The translations under genes and the position numbers were made by a program. A DNA stretch of 64,000 bases from Cheilinus undulatus (lineage: Eukaryota; Chordata; Actinopteri; Labriformes; Labridae): the NCBI RefSeq assembly GCF_018320785.1, contig NC_054868.1, forward strand, positions 43,469,874 to 43,533,873, in the 5' to 3' direction. Below the pieces are notes generated by a model that saw only the letters and a list, made by a program, of their open reading frames with translations, had not been told where the DNA came from and did no database searches. This document shows, piece by piece, positions 56,400 to 64,000 of the stretch (within the stretch, counting starts at the first letter, position 1; every line of letters starts with the position of its first letter).

Positions 56400-57370
56400 C
56401 ACCAAAAAATGATACAAGTTATATTACACAATGTACCATAATGTAACGTAACGTTATGTAATCTAACACTATGTAATGTCACATAACATTACATAACACG
56501 TCATGAAACGTCAAATCACACATCACATAACGTAAAGCCGCATAACGCAACATCACATGCAACATTGTGTTACATAATGATGCGTAACATCACATAACAT
56601 AACATCACCACATAACGTATCGGCACTTATCATATCGCCACGTAGCGTATCGCCACGTTATGTATCGCCATATCACGCAATGCCACGTAATGTCATGTAA
56701 TGTCATGTAATGTCAAATACATCACATAATGCCAAGTCATGTAACTTCAGGCTGTCACGACACATAATGTCAAGTGATGTAACGGCACACAACATAATTT
56801 CATTCCATTTTTATATCAAATGAAATGTAACAGGATGATACAAAACAATATTATGATACGAGCATGCAACGTGAAGTTTTTTTTACATTTTATTATCTTA
56901 CATTACAGTTCAATACAACACAATATGTTACAATGCAGTGCCCTGATTTGCAATGTAACACTGTCTAATGCTGTATTACGAAGCACTACGTTGGGTTATG
57001 TTATATTGCAACACAATGAGAATGTATTTAAAATGCATTGTTTTACATTACATAATGTAACTTTATGATACAGTACACCATTTTCTGTTACAGTACAACA
57101 TGATGTTACTATGCTTGAAATGATGTTATCTCACATTACATAAAGTTACATTAGCTGTATGTTGTTAGTTCACTTTACAATACAATCTGATATGTTACAG
57201 CATTGACATAGGTTGTACTGGGTTACACATTGTTACATTATGAAACAATACATGTTACACTATAATACGACAGAGGATGATATGTTGCAATGAAATATGA
57301 AACTTCATGTTACATTACGTAATGTAACTTTATGATACAGTATGTTACAATTTCTGTATAGTGCATTTAA
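56400..57370. repeat. Degenerate ACATAA/TGTAAC-rich repeat region, about 1 kb
   Basis: Built from short, often palindromic words: ACATAATGT, ACGTAACGTTATGT, CATCACATAACG, TAATGTCATG, and a CGCCACGTA block at about 56630-56690. Both strands look alike because the words are near-palindromes. The second half (56840-57360) shifts to TTACATTACATAATGTAACT words, with a near-exact repeat around 57040 and 57305. No ORF of note. Confidence 0.75.
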
Positions 57371-59700
57371 GTTAATTTCAATCAATGTTTTATTTCAACT
57401 GCCTTTAAGCAAACTGTGTGAAACAGAAACAGAAATGTTTTATGAACCCCAGGTAGAGAACAGATTTAAAGAATCCTCATATTTAACAAACTATAATGGA
57501 AGAGAATGTTTCTGTTAGATAACTTAAAGGTCGTGTCTACCTACACCAGTGACTTCAGGTATTCCCACCTGTCAGGTGTCTGTTTATAGGACGTTGGTGG
57601 GCGCTGATAAGGTGGGAATAACATGAGGTGAGATGTAAGACACAGGAGAGCCGTCAGGAAGCTGTCAGTCATCGGCCTGTACAAAGAGTCCTGAAGGCTG
57701 ATTGGGTGAAAACATGCTGTGACTGCAGAGATTATTTAGGCTGTAGCTCATAATTATTGTTGAGAATGAATTTTATCTCCACTAACTTTTTGATGAAGTG
57801 ATTTTTTTTTAAGTGATCACCCTTGAAGATACAATTTAATCCATCTTTAGCATATATCTGAAGGAGAGGCTGAGAGTTCTGGAAAACAGCCAGTCAGACC
57901 ACACTTATTTGGCCTTGCTTAGCAATAGCAGTACTATGCTCTTTTTATGCTTACATTTTTTTATTTGTGGGTGAAGATTTCCACTCCACAATGTATTCAC
58001 ATGCCTGTGGATTTATGTAGTACTTAAACAAGAGGTGCTGCAGTGTTTCAAACAAACACTGTTATAATGTAAAGTGTATGTCATACTACAGCCAGCAGGG
58101 GAGATCAGAGTTGCACGAAAGGAGCTAACATGACTCTCCTAATCACAGTAAGCTTAATACTGACTGGATATTGCTGCTCTACCATACCCACTCAACACTG
58201 TGCAGAGGATATGAGCCAAATGGAGAGAATATCCATAAACCTGTCTTGGTTTTATGACTCATTTCAGTCTTTTGCTTTTATTTGAAGGCAGTGTTGAGGT
58301 TTTTACTGAAGAATGATGGTAGTTTACAGCATTTTGTAGTGTTTATGGCTCTTTCTTACAGTTTTCCCATCCTTTTTTTGGTATTATTTTCAGTCCTTGT
58401 TGTTTCAATTTCCTCTGGTTGCTTCTACTGTGTGTTGACTATGTTGTTTTTGTCTTCTCTGCCTGAGGGAACAAGAGGAGCAGTTGTCAGGAAACTACCA
58501 GCTTACCTTAAACAGTCTGGTACTTCTATTGGTATGGCTCTGGTGTCTGCTGTTCATCCTCACATTTCCTGTAGTTTTCTTCTGAAGTGGACGGTCAGAC
58601 CGGTACTTTGTCTGTAAAAAACAGTAAACGGCACATCCTGAACGACTGGTTTAAAACTATAAAACTTTTTTTATTCTTCTCCTGCAGTTTTAACACAATT
58701 TTCTCAGATTGTTTCATCGCCTGTTTAAACAGTCAGACCAATGTTCTTGTGCCTTTTTTGTACTTTTTAAATTAGAATTTATTCTCCTGATTGGGGCACT
58801 TACACTCAGCAATCTATACCATTTCCAAGCACGCTTAAGCCCCAAAGTTCAGTTTGTTTCTCACTACTGTGAGTGCGCCAGTCATCGTTCAGGCACGGTT
58901 CACTTCCTTGGCCCTGGCATAGAGGAAAAGAGGTGGGCTTTGGCATGGTAAGATTATGTGTGCATGCGACTTTCAATATATATGAGCAATTCTCTGAACA
59001 ATCATGAGAGTTGTCTTAGCATATCTGACCAAAACAGCCCCCCAAAAAAACCCACAAGAGAGTAAAATTGCTGTCATGTGTATTTTTCTTCATTGTCCAG
59101 ACTCTGAGAAACAGCCGGTCTTGTAAACTCTGTTACTCATATTATGACGTGATAATGTGTTCATGGTCAGGCCCGGGGTGGAGCATTGTGAGTGCAGGCC
59201 AGAGGGGAACAGGGCAACACGCCCTAGTGTGAGTGGCCCTTAAGCAAATTAGCAGGATGGTTCACTGAGACAGTCCTGGCAAAGTGCTTGAAGTACCAAA
59301 TTTCCAATATTTGATATGTAGCACTTGGAATTTTTTTATGGTACTGACAAAGGTATCAGTGTTGTTTATAATGGTGTCATATTGAAATGTGAAATTCTGG
59401 TATCATACCAACACTGATGTACAGTATAATGTGGATGTGGATTCACATTTTACATCTGATTAGTTCTTACTTGCTTACACAAACAACACATCACTCGAAG
59501 ATGAGGTGAAAACATTGAATTTGTGTCTACACAGACACGTTTTCTCTGCTCTCAGTAATCCAGTTAAGTGGTCGTGGATGTACAGAAGGAAACCAGACGC
59601 ATTTAGATAATTAGTGCAAACACAGTTTGTGGCCTGCCAATCAGATTAAAGCAATCAAGAAATAAGTAACTCTCCAGGGACAGGCATGTCTGTGATATGT
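57371..59700. other. Intergenic or intronic DNA
   Basis: No gene recognised. ORFs of 60-110 codons here (for example 58282-58617) are hydrophobic and AT-driven, without family resemblance. Confidence 0.5.
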
Positions 59701-59730
59701 TGGCTATGTGTGTTCCTGTTTGTAGAAGAG

Positions 59731-59780
59731 TGTGTGTGTGGGTGTGTGTGTGTGGGTGGGTGTGTGTGGATGTGTGCAGG
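59731..59780 (+). repeat. (TG)n microsatellite with GGTG interruptions
   Basis: Imperfect TG tract interrupted by TGGG, ending in GGATGTGTGCAGG. It produces false His/Thr/Pro ORFs on the minus strand. Confidence 0.9.
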
Positions 59781-59915
59781 CACACTGAGAAGGCTGCTGG
59801 GGGGGATTTCGCTGTTGTAGAAGCATAAATACAGATTAAATAGTTGTGTCATGGCAGTGACAGTTGTCCTGTTTGTGTCAGAACCAAGCACCATCAGCAG
59901 GAGATGAAAAGTGAA

Positions 59916-60100
59916 GCCAGGGGGCGCCAGTGGCCTAGTGGGTTTGTCTGTGCCACACAAATGTATAGAGGCTGATGTTCTTGAAGCAGGCCTGTGGCTC
60001 CTTTCCTGCATGTCCTTCCTTACTCTCTCTATTCCTAGTCTCTGACCTGATCCACTGTTCTATCTGTATTAAGGCATTAAAACCCAAAAAATACATCTTA
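59916..60100 (+). repeat. tRNA-derived SINE
   Basis: The head GGGGGCGCCAGTGGCCTAGT matches the 47.4-kb SINE head. The body GGCCTGTGGCTCCTTTCCTG with CATGTCCTTCCTTACTCTCT and the 3' part CACTGTTCTATCTGTATTAA GGC are typical. The B box is decayed. A-rich tail. Confidence 0.75.
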
Positions 60101-61191
60101 AAAGAAGACAAAAAATTGAAGCCAATGCACAAGTGAGGAAAACTGCATATCCTCGAGCATCCACTTGAGGAGGCCAAGCAGTCCCCACCAACGCTTGTAT
60201 CAAGATGTCATTATTACTGGAGAAAAACACGTTAACAGCTTCATACAGAAAATCTGGTTTAAATAAGTATTGCTTGTATTTAAGCTTGCAAAGCAGATGG
60301 ATACGCCTGTTTCCGCATTTCTTAGTGGCGAATCTATCTTGCAAAGCTCCCGTCTGAACCATTTGGGCCCGGTTAGAAAGTGACAGGACCAATCAGAGTC
60401 GAGGGGCAGTACTTTTGGGTGCAGCAGAGTCGTGACGTATGCAAGGAGCAACAAGAGACAGGTACAATTACGCAGGAAGACATTAGTGAGGATGCTGCTA
60501 AAGTGTAAGTTTTATCAAAACTTGACAACATTTCTTTGTTAAAAGAACTGAGAACAGCAGTGAGTTGTTTTCTTTTCAAAAACGACAAAAGCCGTGTACT
60601 GACATGTCTACAGTCGCCATCGTTCCCATAATTTAGTTCTTCATGGAGTTTAACCTAGTTGGCAGGGGTACTTGCGCAGCTTGTTAGAGGCTACCTCACG
60701 TGTTTTGTTGATCTGATTGGCCTATAAAGATGTGACAGACAGAACATTCACCCAGTCACCCTCCGAGTTTTTTTTCAAAGGGTCTGCCCTTTCCCAAATG
60801 CTTTGTTTTGAGGGTCAGTGTCAGGTTAGTTTGTATTTGCATTCAGAAAAACTATACAGGGGTTGAATTAATTTTATCAGTTATCCACTTCAATATTAAT
60901 GTAGAGATTCATGCATATTTCTTAAAATTGTATTTTGGATTGTTTGCATATTTTTTCAGGTCATTTATGTTGTAGTTATTTGCCAGATGGCTATGCAATA
61001 TCCTCAATTTTCTGTTTTCTAGTTTAGTTGAAAGTCAGCACTTTTGCTGCCTTTTCAGGACCCGAAAAGTTATGTCACTGATTCTTTGTCTGTGCTTATA
61101 GAAGGACGATTATTTTGCAGCTATGTTATGGGATACTGGGACTGTGATCCACTGCAAAAGGATTCTTCAAACCTCAGCCCTTTATCGTACC
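60101..61191. other. Intergenic or intronic DNA
   Basis: No gene found. Around 60360-60450 there is a CCAAT box (ACCAATCAGAG) next to a CRE-like TGACGTATG and several CpGs. They could be regulatory, but no donor or ORF accompanies them. Confidence 0.35.
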
Positions 61192-61199
61192 GTCTAGTG

Positions 61200-62269
61200 C
61201 ATGGGTCCTCCAGTACATTTGCACAAGGGCCAGATTTAGTCTTGACAGAGTCTCGAGGGGCTGGACTTTCAAATAAAGAAAAATTAAGTCAACATTTTTG
61301 TCTGATTAACATATTATTTTATTAGTATATGCATTTCTTTCAATACGCGGGAAATTTTTAGGAATTACTAGTAAGATCTGCCCCTAATATGTAGAATGAG
61401 GTAGACCACAAGAAGACAGTCATGCCCACAGAGTTTGCTGGGCCCCTGAAAATCCCCGGAGAATGGACCCTCCCCAATTGTGATTTAGCACCAATATGAA
61501 CTCATGTTTGACACTTTTCAGTACTTCACAGTGTCATTCTGCTTTTTCTCCAGCATTTTGTGGTACTCTAAACCCATTTTGCCACTTTTTGCTATTTTAT
61601 CACTCCTCAGCCTACTTTCCTGCCTTTTCACTACTTTGCCGTTGGCTGCTTTTGCACTATTTTGCCACTTTTAACCCATTTTTGATACTTTTGCCCCTTT
61701 TGCCTCTTTAATCTAATATTTTTCCATTCTTTAACCTCTTTTAACCACTTTCCCTGGCTGTCTTATCACTTTTGTATCACTCCTTTATCCATTTTTTTTG
61801 CCATTTTTCATTATATTTTTCACCATTTTTGCCACTTTAAACCCATTTCTGATATATTTTCTGCCCCTTTTTTAATTTTCTTACCAAATTTTGCCCCATT
61901 TAACCTCTTTTCACCACTTTTCCTGCAAGTTTCTGTCCCCTTGTGCCACTCCACAACCCATTTAGACACTAATCACCTATTTTTGCCACTCTCCAACCCC
62001 CTTTTTTGTGCCATCTAATCTGACCATTTTTGCCAGTTTTAATACATTTTTTAATATTTACGAAAAAAAGTTGACAGGTGAGTTTCTGTAAAAAACAGAC
62101 CAGATGTTAAGTCATTCTAAAACTATTTAGTATTAATTATTTTGGGGGTTGATTTAACAGCTGCAGACATTTAAAGACAAAAGATACCACAACATCTTCT
62201 TTTCCTCCTTTTCTGAATTTAAATATCTTCTGCGGGCCGGACAGGAAGCTTTGGGGGGCCTGATCTGTG
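61200..62269. mobile_element. hAT-like element with satellite cargo, 8-bp TSD
   Basis: Perfect direct repeats GTCTAGTG (61192-61199 and 62270-62277) flank a segment starting CATGGGTCCTCCAG and ending GGGGGGCCTGATCTGTG. The termini are weakly inverted, as in decayed hAT elements. Near the ends, GGGCCAGATTTAGTC and GCGGGCCGGACAGGAAGCTT resemble the subterminal parts of a hAT MITE group. The interior is the minisatellite 61565-62050. Confidence 0.7.
61565..62050 (+). repeat. Degenerate minisatellite, TTTTGCCACTTTTAACCC family
   Basis: Same family and orientation as 1575-2155. It is preceded by the shared arm CATGCCCACAGAGTTTGCTG and GGACCCTCCCCAATTGTGAT (61421-61490). Wholly inside the hAT-like element. 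Confidence 0.8.
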
Positions 62270-62277
62270 GTCTAGTG

Positions 62278-63424
62278 TTTGTTCGTTTGACAAAACACTC
62301 TTTTATAAGGGTGCTTTTTAAAGTATTGATGTTATTCTGAGAGATTTCAGAATTTCATATTATCACAATCAGTAAACTTACCCTTAACATAAACTTAACA
62401 TACTTGGGGAGTACAGGGGAAAAAGGAACAGTTTGGTTTGAATGAAGAATGAACTTTGAGCCTAATTTTTCCATTTCAGGCTCTTATATCTGGTCAAAGT
62501 TCTTGCATGGCTGTTTTAGAGAATGTTTAACATGGGGAAACTTGGATTCCCTGGAAATGTGCTGCTGTGCAGATGACTAAAAAGTAAAGAAACAATATCT
62601 TCAAGTCCAATTCAGTTTGTCAGGGACCTTAACACAGAAGTAAAAAGACATTAGTGCATGGTTATTAGATACTCCCTATAACTAGAAATGAAAATGAGAA
62701 CAACTTATGAACTAATGCAAAGAAATTGTCTGTATTAAAGTAATTTTTGGTATCAGCACCATCACATGGACACAGTTTCAATGTTTCCCACTGGATTATT
62801 AAACAGATGCTAATAAGATGGCAGTCGCCATATTGGAAACATTGATTCCAATGATCTTCTAACTAATCTAGGTGCAGCGTGGACTAAAAGGATGTCTTGT
62901 TTGTTGAAACATGGCCAACTAACTCATCATCTAGCTGACAGATTCCAAACACTGAAAACAGCACTAACCAAGCTTGCAGCCTATGTTCAGTAACAACATT
63001 TAGTTAAAGTTAAACCTGGCCTCCTTGTAAACAGCTACCATCCAACCTTTAAGTCATCTTTTGTGCTGCTTACTTGTAACAGATCACGATTATTTTCACC
63101 TGTCAGCACCACATTCTGTTGCCCAAACTCCCAACATGCACCTCCATGCCCCTCCCCACCTTTTAGAAAAATTTCACAAAATGATAGAGAAAAGCTTCAT
63201 GCCTCGAGCTATTCATGAAGCATTCTGGGATCATTTGCCCGTAAAGTGGGAATGTAGTACTACTTTTAACAGCTTTTCTCCTCCATTATTTATCCATATT
63301 CATCCATGAAACAAAATTGGTCATGGTCAATATAATTTTAATTTTCTGACCAAAAAAAATCCTCTTGAATATCAAAGTGAAAACAAATTACTACAAAGTA
63401 AAGTCAACTGAACAAAAAGATGTA
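62278..63424. other. Intergenic or intronic DNA
   Basis: No gene recognised. 63230-63310 shares short blocks (TTTTAACTGCTTTTCTC-like, ATTCATCCATGAAACAAA) with 13590-13640, a hint of another low-copy repeat. Confidence 0.45.
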
Positions 63425-64000
63425 ATCTGAAATAAGTGATGGCATAAATATTCACCCCCTCAAGCACTGAGTCTGTGTGGATAGGTCTCAGCTAGGCTTG
63501 CGATTTACTTTATTTGTCTTCACAAAATTGCTTAAGCTATCAAGGGTGTGGTCAGCCCTTTTCAAGCCCATTTTACCCTCTACCTTTACGCACATCCAGA
63601 GCTGGCTGCAGAGAAGCATCCCAACAGCATGATGCTGTCACCACTGTGCTTCACAGTAGAGATGGTACGTTTGTAGTGATGTCAAACATAGCGTCTTGTC
63701 AGGTGGCCATAAAGCACCATTCTGGTCTCATCAGACTAAAGAACTTTATTTCACTTGACCATGGAGTCTCCCACGTGCCTTTTTGCATGCAGAGTCTCTC
63801 CCATCTCAGCTGATGAAGCTTGCAAGCTTGGAACTCCTTCAGAGTAGTCATAGGTGTCTTGGTGGCCTCTCTTGCACGGTCACTCAGTTTGTGAGGACGG
63901 CCTGATCTCAGTAGATTTACACATGTGCATATTCCTTCCATTTCTTCAAGATCAGTGTCTTACAAATATTTTCGTATCCATCCCCTGACTTATACTTTTC
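63425..64000 (-). pseudogene. Tc1-like element, cut by window edge
   Basis: Minus strand LRSGRPHKLSDRAREATKTP MTTLKEFQ matches the GRP hook and helix-turn-helix region of fish Tc1 transposases. Lower coordinates carry CAACAGCATGATGCTGTCAC (complement of the catalytic SIMLWG region) and the subterminal TATTCACCCCCTCAAGCAC. Internal deletion and stops; the rest lies beyond 64000. Confidence 0.8.

Noticed and set aside
58282..58617. 111-codon hydrophobic plus-strand ORF
   Set aside because: T-rich codons give apparent membrane segments; no start context, homology or neighbouring exon support.
59603..60011. His/Thr/Pro-rich minus-strand ORFs
   Set aside because: They run through the TG microsatellite and the SINE head.
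1..64000. CRISPR arrays, bacterial operons, tRNA or rRNA genes
   Set aside because: The sequence is eukaryotic; tRNA-like boxes found belong to SINEs with decayed structure, and the tandem arrays lack spacer-repeat regularity.

Overview
The window is vertebrate nuclear DNA, almost certainly from a teleost fish. It is AT-rich and non-operonic, with one intron-split gene carrying consensus GT-AG junctions. It also holds many decayed Tc1/mariner elements, hAT-like MITEs, tRNA-derived SINEs and long microsatellites of types common in ray-finned fish. Species cannot be told from the sequence alone.

The one confidently identified gene is an fhdc1 (FH2 domain-containing protein 1, also called INF1) orthologue on the plus strand. 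It has eleven coding exons between 4434 and 28704. I joined the exons by splice signal, phase and family similarity; together they give an uninterrupted reading frame of 1171 codons plus stop. The product has an acidic/serine-rich head, a short polyproline FH1 segment, a full FH2 actin-assembly domain and a 710-residue tail encoded by one exon. The tail carries the conserved blocks of the FHDC1 microtubule-associated region. A short upstream reading frame overlaps its start codon.

By region: 1-4400 is upstream DNA with one hAT-like MITE, a decayed Tc1 piece and an unidentified exon-like ORF on the minus strand. 4.4-28.7 kb is fhdc1, with introns filled by Tc1, hAT, TIR elements and simple repeats. 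28.7-29.5 kb is its 3' UTR. 29.5-50.1 kb is intergenic and rich in repeats: a 1.08-kb Tc1 element with long TIRs, a 1.4-kb modular repeat, a 600-bp CCTAT microsatellite, and a minisatellite block with a nested TA-flanked MITE. At 50.15-50.32 kb a CpG-containing, TATA-like stretch ends in a perfect splice donor and looks like the promoter and non-coding first exon of the next plus-strand gene. From remembered vertebrate gene order (FHDC1 followed by TRIM2) that could be trim2, but no coding sequence in the window proves it. 50.3-64 kb would then be its first intron or intergenic DNA, with more Tc1, LINE, SINE and satellite-like sequence.

I found no previously undescribed gene system. The most unusual structure is a minisatellite family with a roughly 20-bp unit built on TTTTGCCACTTTTAACCCAT. 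It occurs in four separate blocks: two lie inside hAT-like elements with target-site duplications, and one block adjoins a MITE for which the window also holds an apparent paralogous empty site. All repeat names are from pattern recognition; no database search was possible.
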